Source of the DNA: Ralstonia pickettii
GTDB lineage: Bacteria > Pseudomonadota > Gammaproteobacteria > Burkholderiales > Burkholderiaceae
Length of the DNA stretch: 64,000 bases
Assembly: GCF_030582395.1 (NCBI RefSeq)
Contig: NZ_CP104381.1
Location: 3,286,001 to 3,350,000, forward strand
Direction: 5' to 3'
Positions 7,830 to 15,983 of the stretch are shown here, piece after piece. The position numbers and the translations under genes were made by a program. The stretch's first letter is position 1. Every line of letters starts with the position of its first letter. The notes under the pieces were generated by a model. That model was not told the origin of the DNA. It searched no databases and saw only the letters and a list, made by a program, of their open reading frames with translations.

Positions 7830-8013
7830 ACGGGGTTGGATGATGCGGATGGGTTTGGTACGAGACGGACGTGAAGAAGGCCTGTTGAATTGGAATAACA
7901 CATCTTCCAATGAATATGGCACAAATCTCAATCCTTAAACTACGATTTAAGTCCTAGCATTCTCGGAAATATCTGGTGAGAGATATTTCCGATGAACTGA
8001 ATGCGAGGAAAAT

Positions 8014-8385
8014 ATGTGGGACAGTAATGCAGCCGCCAATCATGTTCGACAGCATGCGCAAAGCCAAAGCGGTGGGAATTGTGCAAAGTATGTCCGAAAG
8101 GCGATTGAAGCAGGCGGAATCAGTGTGACGCGAACACTATCGGCAAAGGACTATGGATTCCCCTTGCGTCAGGCCGGATTTATCGAGCTGGGGGAGGGGG
8201 ATGCATCGTCGCCTCGTCGAGGGGACGTGATTGTGATCCAACCCATCCCGGGGCACCCCCACGGCCATATGGCAATGTTTGACGGAACAACCTGGGTATC
8301 AGACTTTGTCCAGAACAATGGATTTTATCCGGGGCAAGAGTATCGGACACAAAAGCCACCATACAAGCTATATCGACATCATTGA
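8014..8385 (+). CDS. Putative NlpC/P60- or CHAP-like cell-wall amidase (effector candidate)
   Basis: 123 residues without a signal peptide. The fold signature is a catalytic cysteine at a helix start (GGNCAKYVRKA, Cys23), then RRGDVIVIQPIPGHPHGHMA with His85 as the likely base, and WVSDF with Asp97 as a possible third residue. Small cysteine peptidoglycan amidases of this plan occur as type VI secretion effectors and phage lysins. The next gene, 7 bases on, encodes an exported protein, as expected for a periplasmic immunity partner. The region 7840-8850 is visibly richer in A+T than its surroundings, suggesting transfer. Start: ATG 8014 with GAGGAA upstream. No secretion gene is nearby. Confidence 0.65.
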   Translation: MWDSNAAANHVRQHAQSQSGGNCAKYVRKAIEAGGISVTRTLSAKDYGFPLRQAGFIELGEGDASSPRRGDVIVIQPIPGHPHGHMAMFDGTTWVSDFVQNNGFYPGQEYRTQKPPYKLYRHH

Positions 8386-8392
8386 GGCAAGA

Positions 8393-8848
8393 ATGAAAAA
8401 AATACTCTCATTCTGGATTGCCAGTTTTCTAATGACATTCTCGTTCGCTTCCTATGCCGACGCCGTGACATCTCCTGGTCTGCAAGCAAAGCAATTCTAT
8501 GTCTGGTACATCAACAAGCAGGTGAACCAAGTGTTTCCGCTTCTAGATCATGAGATCGGTCGCTACGTTGACGCGTCCACGGTTGAGAGCCTGCGCAGAG
8601 ACTACAAGCGAGATCAACTTCCTGGCGGGGCGGACTACTTTCTGAAGGTGCAGGATTACGACGAACGTGACTGGCTCGCGCATATCAAGCCAGGTAGGCA
8701 GCTCACGTTCGGCGATGCTGTTGTCGTGCCTGTGAGTTTCGGCTCGCGTAGCGAGGTCACCGTTCTCGTGTTTTTCACCAAGCAACATGATGGTTGGAAG
8801 ATCATCAAGGTCGATGACATGCTGCCCTATTCATCACCGGGTAACTGA
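8393..8848 (+). CDS. Exported DUF3828-like protein, probable immunity partner
   Basis: 151 residues with a clear signal peptide (MKKILSFWIASFLMTFSFAS...A) predicted to be cut near residue 24. The mature domain (LQAKQFYVWYINKQV, SLRRDYKRD, DWKIIKVDDM-like end) resembles the DUF3828 / YqhG-YbjP plan of small periplasmic proteins. The start at 8393 is 7 bases after the amidase stop, so the genes are surely co-expressed. Pairing an unsecreted cysteine amidase with an exported partner is the classic effector/immunity layout; the function is inferred from that context only. A strong terminator follows at 8854. Confidence 0.65.
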   Translation: MKKILSFWIASFLMTFSFASYADAVTSPGLQAKQFYVWYINKQVNQVFPLLDHEIGRYVDASTVESLRRDYKRDQLPGGADYFLKVQDYDERDWLAHIKPGRQLTFGDAVVVPVSFGSRSEVTVLVFFTKQHDGWKIIKVDDMLPYSSPGN

Positions 8849-8853
8849 CAAAG

Positions 8854-8877
8854 AGAGCCGCCTTGTGCGGCTCTTTT
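8854..8877 (+). terminator. Intrinsic terminator after effector/immunity pair
   Basis: Perfect stem AGAGCCGC (8854-8861) / GCGGCTCT (8867-8874) followed by a T tract. Confidence 0.85.
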
Positions 8878-8894
8878 GATTCAGGAGCGAAGTC

Positions 8895-9218
8895 ATGACG
8901 CAGAACCACTTCACTTACCGAACGACATGGTCCTCTGAAGATGGAGAGCACGTCGGCCTCTGCGCAGGATTCCCGTCGCTATCGTGGCTCGCTGCCACGC
9001 CGGAAGGTGCGCTTGCCGGTATTCGTAACCTTGTTGCCGAAACGGTGTGCGACATGGAGGCGAATGGCGAGGAAGGCCCTGAGCCAATCGCTGACCGTAC
9101 CTACAGCGGCGAATTCAAGGTGCGAATCCCACCGCAGGCGCATCGCGCCCTGGTCATGCAGGCCGCAGAACAGGGCGTTAGCTTGAATCGCCTCGCGAGC
9201 GCCAAGCTGTGTGCATAA
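8895..9218 (+). CDS. HicB-like antitoxin-type protein (no HicA partner seen)
   Basis: 107 residues. The N-terminal half has the degraded RNase-H-like HicB fold (YRTTWSSEDGEHVGLCAGFPSLSWLA, then EGALAGIRNLVAETVCDM); the C-terminal half is a ribbon-helix-helix-type segment (GEFKVRIPPQAHRALVMQAAEQG followed by LNRLASAKL). HicB proteins normally neutralise the HicA RNase and repress their own operon. No HicA-like short frame lies on either side, so this copy may be solitary or regulate something else. It has its own ribosome site (CAGGAG) and is bracketed by terminators at 8854 and 9243. Confidence 0.75.
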   Translation: MTQNHFTYRTTWSSEDGEHVGLCAGFPSLSWLAATPEGALAGIRNLVAETVCDMEANGEEGPEPIADRTYSGEFKVRIPPQAHRALVMQAAEQGVSLNRLASAKLCA

Positions 9219-9242
9219 CGAAGCAATATCGACCCGTCTCCG

Positions 9243-9263
9243 GCCCGCGCAAGCGGGCTTTTT
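9243..9263 (+). terminator. Intrinsic terminator after hicB-like gene
   Basis: GCCCGC (9243-9248), loop GCAA, GCGGGC (9253-9258), then TTTTT. Confidence 0.85.
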
Positions 9264-9284
9264 CTTGCCTCGGGCCAGCGTGTG

Positions 9285-9455
9285 ATTTCCGATGAGACTA
9301 ACTATCAAACGGCCGACGGTAAAAGGAGACGTGATCGTCATTCAACCCGCCCCCGGGGCACCCGCAAGACCCGGTGCATGTGCTCCTGTTCATGAAGCGA
9401 GTGGATGCGGCCTGGTAGATCATCAAAATCGACGACACCTGGGAGTACAGGTAAA
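9285..9455 (+). pseudogene. Fused relic of an amidase/immunity pair
   Basis: This stretch repeats pieces of the pair at 8014-8848. It begins with ATTTCCGATGA, as found just upstream of the intact amidase. It then encodes GDVIVIQPAPGAPAR, matching GDVIVIQPIPGHPHG of the amidase. Without a break it runs into VHVLLFMKRVDAAW, an in-frame TAG, then IIKIDDTWEY, matching VTVLVFFTKQHDGWKIIKVDD near the end of the immunity protein. So an internal deletion joined the amidase middle to the immunity end, and a stop has since appeared. The rest of 9219-9542 holds only the terminator at 9243. Confidence 0.65.
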
Positions 9456-9542
9456 CAGTCCAGCAGAGACACCCGGGCGTCGCAGCATGTGGCGCCTACC
9501 CTTTCTGCAGCGCCTTTACACTCCCCCGCACATCAACTCCAC

Positions 9543-11516
9543 CTACCCCACATTCATCGGCAGCAGCACCATCTGCTTGCCCTGCACATGCAGGCGCGTC
9601 TGAATCTCGAGCGGCGTCTGGTTATGCAGCCATGCGGTCAGGAAGTTGACCTGTTTGAAGATCAGCTTGCTGGCAAAGCAGACGCTGTTCGGAAAGGCGT
9701 CCATCGTTGTTTCGGCCAGTCGGGTGAATTCGGCAATCGGGTGGGTGCCGAAGGCGATGCGGTAGTCGGCCGCCATGCCGTGCCGCCGGCAATGCGCGAC
9801 GTAGTACTCCAGCGATGCGCCGATGGTCTGGCGCAGGTGGTCCAGGTGCTCCGCGCCCTCGTAGCTCTGGGCATCCACTTCGCCCACGGCCAGGAAGATG
9901 ACGTTCTTGAAGTGACCCGGAAACAGCCGGTTGACCCAGAGCAGCGCGTGCATGCTGGCGCCGCGATGCTTGCCCACCAGCAGGATGGCGGTCGGCTGCG
10001 ACGGGTCGGGCTGTGCTGGCGCCGTGGCTGGGTCCACTACCGGAGGCTGGCCTGCAAACAAGGCGTCTTCCTTGGCGATCAGTGCGCGCGTTTCATCGTA
10101 ATGCCGCCGGATCAGGAAGCAGAGTGCGACCACCGCGCTGGTGACGACCACGGTCAACCAACCGCCGGCCATGAATTTCTCGACCAGCGTAATGACGAGC
10201 ACCGTGCTGGTGACCGAAAGCCCAAGCGCCGACAGACCGAAGTGCGTGTACCAGTTGCCGCCATCGCGGCGGCGGCGCCACCAATAGGTGCACAAGCCCA
10301 GTAATGACAGGCTGAAGGTCAGGAACACGTTGATGCTGTAGAGCACCACCAGTACCGCCACCTGGCCGTGCGTCCACAGCAGGATGATGACGCTGGCCAC
10401 GCCCATGACGATGATGCCGTTCTGCCGCACGAGTCGCGTCGACAGATCACGGAAATGACGTGGCACCCATGAGTCCTGCGCCATGTTCGACAGCACAGCG
10501 GGGCCATCCAGGAAACCGGTTTGCGCGCCAACCAGCAGCAGGCCGGCCTCGAACGCAAGCACGGCGGCCAGCAGCGCACTGCGTGCGAAGGCGGAGTCCA
10601 GGCCCATGTGGTCGATCACGCTGCCGAACACCACGGCGTTGAGCGTTTGCCCTTCCACCGGCTTGGCCTGCCACAGCATGTAGAGCAGGATGATGCCGCC
10701 TGCCGTAAAGGCCAGCGACGTTGCCATGTACACCATGGTCCGCTTGCCGGCCGGAACACGCGGTTCGGCCAGCATGTTGACGTTGTTGGAGACGGCCTCC
10801 AGCCCGGTATAGGTACCGCCGCCCATCGAGAACGCGCGCATCAGCAGCCCGATCATCACCAGTGGCCCGAAGGCTTGCGACATGCCATGCGCCTCGCCGA
10901 CGGCCTCGGGCACGACAGCCGCAAGGTGCTGGCCGTGTACGGCGACGCCATAGATGATCAAACCGAGATGCAGCACCACGAAGCCGATGAAGATGGGCAG
11001 CAGCACGAGGATGGATTCGCGCATGCCCCGAAAGTTGAGCCCGGTCATCAGTACAACCAGCACGATCTCGGTGCCCAGCTTGAATGCTTGCGCGCTCACG
11101 GGCAGCAGGCTGAAGAATGCGTCGACGCCGCTGGCAAGCGACGTTGCAACCGTCAGCACGTAGTCGACGAGGAGTGCGGCGCCCGATACGAGCCCGGGCC
11201 GGGGTCCGAGCAGCGCCGTGGCTACGCGGTAACCGCCTCCGCCAGTGGGAAACAGCTCGATGACCTGGTTGTAGCCCAGCGCGATGATGAACACCGTGGC
11301 AGCGGTGGCCAACGCAAGGAACAAGGCAAGCGGTGTGTGCTGGCCCAGTGCCAGGAAGGCTTCTTCCGGGCCGTAGCAGGAGGATGAGAGACCATCCGCA
11401 CCCAGGCCGACCCACGCCAGCAGCGGCGTCACGGCAATGGCGTGTCGCGTGCGCGGGTCCAGCGGGTCCAATGGCTTGCCGAACAGCAACTGCCACATCT
11501 TGGCGAAGCGTGCCAT
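9543..11516 (-). CDS. APC-superfamily permease, KimA-like potassium importer candidate
   Basis: 657 residues: about twelve membrane segments, then a cytoplasmic domain of roughly 150 residues (KHRGASMHALLWVNRLFPGH to the end). The start of the first helix pair (AVTPLLAWVGLGADGLSSSC) and the C-terminal domain fit the KimA/YdaO type of proton-coupled K+ importer rather than plain amino acid permeases. The location next to stress and kdp genes fits potassium. ATG 11516 has GGGGAG upstream; the frame is open to 11654 but that part is not protein-like. T-rich TTTACA boxes lie in its upstream region. Substrate is inference. Confidence 0.75.
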   Translation of the reverse strand: MARFAKMWQLLFGKPLDPLDPRTRHAIAVTPLLAWVGLGADGLSSSCYGPEEAFLALGQHTPLALFLALATAATVFIIALGYNQVIELFPTGGGGYRVATALLGPRPGLVSGAALLVDYVLTVATSLASGVDAFFSLLPVSAQAFKLGTEIVLVVLMTGLNFRGMRESILVLLPIFIGFVVLHLGLIIYGVAVHGQHLAAVVPEAVGEAHGMSQAFGPLVMIGLLMRAFSMGGGTYTGLEAVSNNVNMLAEPRVPAGKRTMVYMATSLAFTAGGIILLYMLWQAKPVEGQTLNAVVFGSVIDHMGLDSAFARSALLAAVLAFEAGLLLVGAQTGFLDGPAVLSNMAQDSWVPRHFRDLSTRLVRQNGIIVMGVASVIILLWTHGQVAVLVVLYSINVFLTFSLSLLGLCTYWWRRRRDGGNWYTHFGLSALGLSVTSTVLVITLVEKFMAGGWLTVVVTSAVVALCFLIRRHYDETRALIAKEDALFAGQPPVVDPATAPAQPDPSQPTAILLVGKHRGASMHALLWVNRLFPGHFKNVIFLAVGEVDAQSYEGAEHLDHLRQTIGASLEYYVAHCRRHGMAADYRIAFGTHPIAEFTRLAETTMDAFPNSVCFASKLIFKQVNFLTAWLHNQTPLEIQTRLHVQGKQMVLLPMNVG

Positions 11517-11703
11517 GGTGTCTCCCCTGCAGCAGATGATATCGATGCGCGCGTCGTCGTCGCAGGAGGAGTCATTCCCACGCGTGCGCGCCGAGTTGGA
11601 TGGCGTTCTAGTCGGCAATCTAAAACAACACCCTTCGCAACGCCACAGATGCATGCCTGGGCTGGCTTGCTGTGATGGTCACCCGCAAACGCACGGGCAG
11701 GGC

Positions 11704-11756
11704 GTTTACAGGATTTTTCTACAGCCACGCCAAGTCTCTACACGTTTTTAATGGCC
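11704..11756. promoter_or_regulatory. KdpE-like T-rich boxes between KimA-like gene and 11811
   Basis: TTTACAGGATTTTTCTACAG begins at 11705, and TCTACACGTTTTTAATGG lies at about 11737-11754. Both resemble the T-rich/TTTACAC style of the E. coli kdp operator. They lie about 190 bases upstream of the KimA-like start and 60-100 upstream of the small gene at 11811. The 11517-11810 interval holds nothing else recognisable. Confidence 0.4.
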
Positions 11757-11810
11757 GCCTCACTACTCTTGCATTGACTGGACTATGGGGGCGCAGTGCG
11801 CTCAATCATC

Positions 11811-11972
11811 ATGACTTTGGCCGCCAGATGGCTACTCGGCGCCGGTGCCGTGCTCGCCCTCGTGATGTTGTTCGTGGTGCTTTACCTGGATGAGCGAAGC
11901 GCGTCCCGGCGCTATGGGCGCGCAATCGAGCACCATGAGAAAGGGCTCTCGAACCCCGGGGATCCCTCGTGA
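11811..11972 (+). CDS. Small single-span membrane protein (53 residues)
   Basis: ATG 11811 opens a 53-residue frame: MTLAARWLLG, a strong hydrophobic span (GAVLALVMLFVVLYL), then a charged tail (DERSASRRYGRAIEHHEKG). This single span with a cytosolic tail is typical of small regulatory membrane proteins. No clear Shine-Dalgarno is seen, and competing frames cover the region, so confidence is moderate. Its place between two potassium/stress genes and behind KdpE-like boxes suggests a role in the same response; that is inference. Confidence 0.45.
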   Translation: MTLAARWLLGAGAVLALVMLFVVLYLDERSASRRYGRAIEHHEKGLSNPGDPS

Positions 11973-12050
11973 AGACTGCCGCTGCCGCTGGTCCTGCTGG
12001 GCCGACGTCAGCCGACGCCGCGCCCACGGCGCATGCGGTACGCGCGTCCC

Positions 12051-12116
12051 TTTACACCTTTTTTATGGGCACGGGCCGCAGTCTTTACACCGTCTTTGCG
12101 GCGGCGTTCGTATAAC
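12051..12116 (+). promoter_or_regulatory. KdpE-like boxes and promoter upstream of the stress protein
   Basis: TTTACACCTTTTTTATGG (from 12051) and TCTTTACACCGTC (from 12082) precede a good -10, TATAAC (12111-12116). The second box overlaps the -35 position, as expected for an activator site. The predicted start lies about 100 bases before ATG 12222. Confidence 0.45.
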
Positions 12117-12221
12117 ACCGACAGGCCGTCACGCTGTTCAAACGGCCATGCCCCCGGCACTGTGCAGGCAACGACCCGACTCACCCTGCCGCCGGTCGAC
12201 CAACGTGATCAGGGTTACGCA

Positions 12222-12647
12222 ATGCTCAAGCTTCTCGTCCCCGTCAACGGTTCTCGCCACGCGCTCGACGCGGTTCGCCATGCAGCCTTTCTCTGCCAGG
12301 ACCGTTGCGCGTCGGACATCGTGCTGCTCAACGTACAGACACCGATTGAAGGGGGACGCGCCAGCGCCTACCACTCGCTGCAGGCCCTGCGCGAGATTGA
12401 GGAACAGAGCGGTGAAGAGGCCCTGCGGCGGGCGCGCGCCATCCTGGACGATGCCGGCGCGCACTACGTTGCCCAGGTCCGGATCGGTCGCGTGGCCGAA
12501 ACGATCGCGCAAACCGCTGCCGCCAACCAATGCGACATGATCGTCATGGGCTCGGCTGCCCGCTCACCGCTCGGCTCCCTCATGGCCGCCCGGCTGTCCA
12601 ACCGGTTGATGCGCCTGTCTCGCATTCCGGTGACGCTGGTTCGCTAA
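12222..12647 (+). CDS. Universal stress protein, UspA family
   Basis: 141 residues with the Usp Rossmann-like fold: MLKLLVPVNGSRHALDAVRH, then ADIVLLNVQTP-like strand (SDIVLLNVQTP), HYVAQVRIGRVAETI, and the C-terminal ATP-loop pattern MGSAARSPLGSLMAARLS. The loop is close to G-2X-G-9X-G(S/T), so nucleotide binding is possible. It stands alone behind a promoter with KdpE-like boxes, which suggests potassium- or osmotic-stress induction. ATG 12222 starts the fold; the Shine-Dalgarno is weak. Confidence 0.85.
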   Translation: MLKLLVPVNGSRHALDAVRHAAFLCQDRCASDIVLLNVQTPIEGGRASAYHSLQALREIEEQSGEEALRRARAILDDAGAHYVAQVRIGRVAETIAQTAAANQCDMIVMGSAARSPLGSLMAARLSNRLMRLSRIPVTLVR

Positions 12648-12922
12648 CCAGTGCGCCCGTACGCAGGACGCTCGTCGTCATGACGCAGCGTTACCGCCAT
12701 CCGCGCGGGGTGCCGGCCAACACGTGCGTAGCCATCAAAGTCGACCGCGCCGGAGCCCGCCGCAATGCGCGTGGCCGTATTCCCCGAAATCCGACAACCA
12801 AGACCGGCGCTATCCGCTACGGGATGTCCCGCCTTTGCTCGGAGCTGTATCGCGGCCCGGTGTGTCTGGCTCGCGGGCACCCCTGATACAACTGGGGCAG
12901 TGATCGCCCGGGCAATCGACCG

Positions 12923-12989
12923 TTTTTACACGGCGTTTACACCCCTCCCCTGAAGCTTTATCCCGTTTTTATCCCCGCTTCCCTAATGT
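12923..12989 (+). promoter_or_regulatory. KdpE-like operator and promoter of the porin-kdp operon
   Basis: The 454-bp gap 12648-13101 holds no gene I can support. Near its end, TTTTTACACGGCGTTTACAC (12923-12942) continues into CCCTCCCC. As I recall the E. coli kdpFABC operator (TTTTTATAC, seven T, ACACCCCGCCC), about 21 of 28 positions agree. A second T-rich copy, TTTATCCCGTTTTTATCC, follows at about 12957-12974, and then a -10 TAATGT (12984-12989). Confidence 0.55.
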
Positions 12990-13101
12990 TGCACTGCACG
13001 CAGGCCCTGTGACGGGAGCCTGTCCGCACGCCGCATCCGGCCCCAGTTGACGCGCATCTGCGCCGGGCCGGGCGGCACCTAAAACAACAAGGGAAAGGTC
13101 C

Positions 13102-13908
13102 ATGCAAGCCAACGTTTCTTTGCGCGCCACCGTCATGGGTGGCGTTGTCTTCTGTGCCGCAGCACTGTCGAACGCGGCCGCATTTGCGCAGTCCACTGAC
13201 GCTGCCCCGGCACCTGTTGCCGCCCCGGCTGCACCTGCCAGCCCGTTGACGGCCAACGTCACGCTGGCCAGCCAGTACCGCTATCGCGGTCTCATGCAGA
13301 CCAACAACAAGCCTGCCATCCAAGGCGGCGTGGATTACGCGCTGCCCAACGGCTTCTACGTGGGCAACTGGAACTCGTCGATCAGCTGGCTGGGGGATTC
13401 CAACCCCAACGTCTCTGCCCCCATCGAGATGGATTTCTACGGCGGCTACAAGACCGAGCTGATGAAGGATGTGCCCATTGATGTGGGCGTGCTGCAGTAC
13501 TACTACCCGGGCAGCTACCCCGACAGCTACACCCGCCCGCACACCACGGAAGGCTATGCGCAGATCGGCTACGGGCCCGTCACGTTCAAGTATTCGCATG
13601 CGTTCTCCAACCTGTTCGGTTTTGCAGATAGCCACCACAGCCAGTACTTCGATCTGTCGGGCAACTTCGACACCGGTTTCTGGGGCCTGACGCTGAACCT
13701 GCACGTGGGCTATCAACAAGTGCCGCACCAAGTGGTGCGCACGTCCTATGCCGACTGGAAAGTGGGCGTAACGAAGGATTTTGGTTCGGGCTGGACAGCT
13801 TCTTTGAGCTACATCGACACGAATGCATCGCGTCTGGCCTACACCAACACACGTAACAGCTACATGGGCAAGGCGACCGCCCTGCTCGCCGTGACCAAGA
13901 CGTTCTAA
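13102..13908 (+). CDS. TorF-family putative porin, first gene of the kdp operon
   Basis: 268 residues with a cleaved signal peptide (to AAAFAQ, about residue 30), an Ala/Pro linker, then beta-barrel-type repeats: LASQYRYRGLMQTNNKPAIQ, GVDYALPNGFYVGNW, DFYGGYKTEL, and a C-terminal TKTF ending in phenylalanine, as in outer membrane proteins. The plan matches the TorF (TIGR02001) group. It ends 31 bases before the next small gene, so porin and kdp genes are probably one transcript behind the KdpE-like operator. It may admit K+ through the outer membrane; that is inference. Confidence 0.8.
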   Translation: MQANVSLRATVMGGVVFCAAALSNAAAFAQSTDAAPAPVAAPAAPASPLTANVTLASQYRYRGLMQTNNKPAIQGGVDYALPNGFYVGNWNSSISWLGDSNPNVSAPIEMDFYGGYKTELMKDVPIDVGVLQYYYPGSYPDSYTRPHTTEGYAQIGYGPVTFKYSHAFSNLFGFADSHHSQYFDLSGNFDTGFWGLTLNLHVGYQQVPHQVVRTSYADWKVGVTKDFGSGWTASLSYIDTNASRLAYTNTRNSYMGKATALLAVTKTF

Positions 13909-13939
13909 CGACCACCACCCGAAGGAAAGGGGAGCGCAT

Positions 13940-14065
13940 ATGGACCTCGTTTATCTCGCCGGCCTAGCGGTGCTGGCCCTGGCAGTGGGCGGATTGCTCG
14001 CCCTCTCCGGCCGGCTCGCCACCAAAGACCAACCCACCACGCACGCGATGGAGAAACAGCAATGA
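13940..14065 (+). CDS. Small membrane protein upstream of kdpF (41 residues)
   Basis: ATG 13940, preceded by GGAAAGGGGAG, opens a 41-residue frame: MDLVYLAGLAVLALAVGG with a hydrophobic span to about residue 22, then [17 protein letters not shown]. Its TGA overlaps the kdpF ATG in an ATGA junction (14062-14065), a hallmark of translational coupling. It is too short for usual gene calling. It may be a second KdpF-like stabiliser of the Kdp complex; no family is recognised. Confidence 0.6.
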   Translation: MDLVYLAGLAVLALAVGGLLALSGRLATKDQPTTHAMEKQQ

Positions 14066-14151
14066 CCTGGCTCTATGCGCTGTCCGGGGCCATCACGGTG
14101 GTTCTGCTCGTCTACTTGTTCGTGGCCTTGCTCTGGCCAGAACGTTTCTAA
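14062..14151 (+). CDS. kdpF: KdpF, small stabilising subunit of the K+-transporting ATPase
   Basis: 29 residues, a single membrane span: [20 protein letters not shown] then VALLWPERF. Length, position just before kdpA and the aromatic C-terminal end match KdpF, which sits in the Kdp complex and stabilises it. It overlaps the preceding small gene by 4 bases and is followed by kdpA after 19 bases. Confidence 0.85.
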   Translation: MTWLYALSGAITVVLLVYLFVALLWPERF

Positions 14152-14170
14152 CAACACTGCGAGGCACACC

Positions 14171-15943
14171 ATGAATGCGTTCCTCCTCCAGCTGGCGATC
14201 TATCTGGTCGTGCTGCTGGTTCTGGCCAAACCGCTGGGCGCGTATATGACCGGCGTGTTTGGTGACAAGCCATCGCGCACGCACTGGCTCGGCCCCGTCG
14301 AGCGGCTGTTCTATCGCGTGGCCGGCGTCAACCCGAAGGCCGAGATGGGCTGGAAGCACTACGCACTGGCCGTCATCGTCGTCAACGTGCTGGGCGCGCT
14401 GGCGGTGTATGCGCTGCAGCGCGCGCAGCAGTGGCTGCCGCTCAACCCGCAGGGCTTTGGTGCGGTCACGCCGGATTCGTCGTTCAACACGGCGGTCAGC
14501 TTTGTCACCAACACCAACTGGCAAGGCTATTCGGGCGAAAGCACGATGAGCTATCTCACGCAGATGCTCGGGCTGGCGGTGCAGAACTTTCTGTCTGCGG
14601 CGACCGGCATTGCGGTGGTGATTGCGCTCATCCGCGGTTTTGCGCGCCACTCGGCCAACACCATCGGCAACTTCTGGGTCGACTTCACCCGCTCGACGGT
14701 CTATGTGCTGCTGCCGTTGTCGATCATCGTGTCGGTGTTCTTTGTCAGCCAGGGCGTCATCCAGAACTTCGATGGCTACAAGGAGGTGACCACCGTCACC
14801 GCCACCACGTACGACAACCCGAAGATGGATGCCAACGGCCAGCCGATCAAGGATGCCCAAGGCAACCCCGTCACGGAAAAGGCCACCACGCAAACGCAGA
14901 CTCTGCCGATGGGTCCGATCGCCTCGCAAGAAGCCATCAAGATGATCGGCACCAATGGCGGCGGCCCGTTCAATGCCAACTCCGCGCACCCGTATGAGAA
15001 CCCCAACGCGCTGACGAACTTCGTGCAGATGCTGTGCATCTTCATCATCCCGGCGGCGCTGTGCTTTACGTTTGGCGGCATGGTGGGCGATGGCCGGCAA
15101 GGCTGGGCCGTGCTGGCTGCGATGACGGTGCTGTTTGTGGTGCTCGCCGTCTTCCTGGCATGGGCTGAGCTGCACGCCAACCCGATGCTCACCAACCTTG
15201 GCATCGACCAGACCGTGGGCAATATGGAGGGCAAGGAAACGCGCTTTGGCATCGTGGCCTCGTCGCTGTTTGCCACCATCACAACGGCAGCGTCGTGCGG
15301 GGCGGTCAATGCCATGCATGACTCGCTGACCGCGCTGGGCGGCTTCGTGCCGATGTTCCTGATGCAACTGGGCGAAGTGGTGTTTGGCGGTGTGGGCTCG
15401 GGCCTGTACGGCATGCTGGTGTACGCCATCCTGGCCGTGTTCATCGCGGGCCTGATGATCGGCCGCACGCCGGAATACCTCGGCAAGAAGATCGAGGTGT
15501 TCGAGATGAAGATGACGTCGATCGCCATCCTCGTCACGCCGCTGCTGGTGCTGGTGGGCACGGCCGTGGCCGTGGTGGTCACGCAGGGCAAGGCGGGCAT
15601 CTTCAACCCGGGCACGCACGGCTTCTCTGAAGTGCTGTACGCCTTCTCGTCGGCCGCCAACAACAACGGCAGCGCGTTTGCGGGCCTGTCTGCCAACACG
15701 CCGTTCTACAACATCGCGCTGGGCATCTGCATGTGGCTGGGCCGCTTCTGGATCATCGTGCCGGTGCTGGCGATGGCAGGCACGTTTGCCGCCAAGAAGC
15801 GCCTGCCCGTGACGGCCGGCACGCTGCCCACGCATGGCCCGCTGTTTGTGGTGCTGCTGATCGGCTCGGTGCTGCTGGTGGGCGCGCTCACGTACATCCC
15901 GGCGCTCGCGCTAGGCCCCATTGCAGAGCATCTCGCCCGCTAA
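14171..15943 (+). CDS. kdpA: KdpA, potassium-binding channel-like subunit
   Basis: 590 residues, the membrane subunit that selects and carries K+ in the high-affinity KdpFABC pump. Family features include the N-terminal [46 protein letters not shown] and [10 protein letters not shown], which contribute to the filter loops. It is about 30 residues longer than the E. coli protein; the extra lies mainly in a polar loop near bases 14780-14910 ([18 protein letters not shown]). The ATG follows kdpF closely; kdpB follows after 40 bases. Confidence 0.96.
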   Translation: MNAFLLQLAIYLVVLLVLAKPLGAYMTGVFGDKPSRTHWLGPVERLFYRVAGVNPKAEMGWKHYALAVIVVNVLGALAVYALQRAQQWLPLNPQGFGAVTPDSSFNTAVSFVTNTNWQGYSGESTMSYLTQMLGLAVQNFLSAATGIAVVIALIRGFARHSANTIGNFWVDFTRSTVYVLLPLSIIVSVFFVSQGVIQNFDGYKEVTTVTATTYDNPKMDANGQPIKDAQGNPVTEKATTQTQTLPMGPIASQEAIKMIGTNGGGPFNANSAHPYENPNALTNFVQMLCIFIIPAALCFTFGGMVGDGRQGWAVLAAMTVLFVVLAVFLAWAELHANPMLTNLGIDQTVGNMEGKETRFGIVASSLFATITTAASCGAVNAMHDSLTALGGFVPMFLMQLGEVVFGGVGSGLYGMLVYAILAVFIAGLMIGRTPEYLGKKIEVFEMKMTSIAILVTPLLVLVGTAVAVVVTQGKAGIFNPGTHGFSEVLYAFSSAANNNGSAFAGLSANTPFYNIALGICMWLGRFWIIVPVLAMAGTFAAKKRLPVTAGTLPTHGPLFVVLLIGSVLLVGALTYIPALALGPIAEHLAR

Positions 15944-15983
15944 GCGCACGGCGAGTCGTCTACCCAATATCAACAGGTGCCTT

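Noticed and set aside
9514..9532. KdpE-like box CCTTTACACTCCCCC
   Set aside because: It lies just beyond the 3' end of the KimA-like gene, with no promoter or gene start to serve.
11672..11893. Plus-strand frame of 73 codons upstream of the stress protein
   Set aside because: Basic, low-complexity product without a ribosome site; the overlapping frame from 11811 with a clear membrane span is more plausible.
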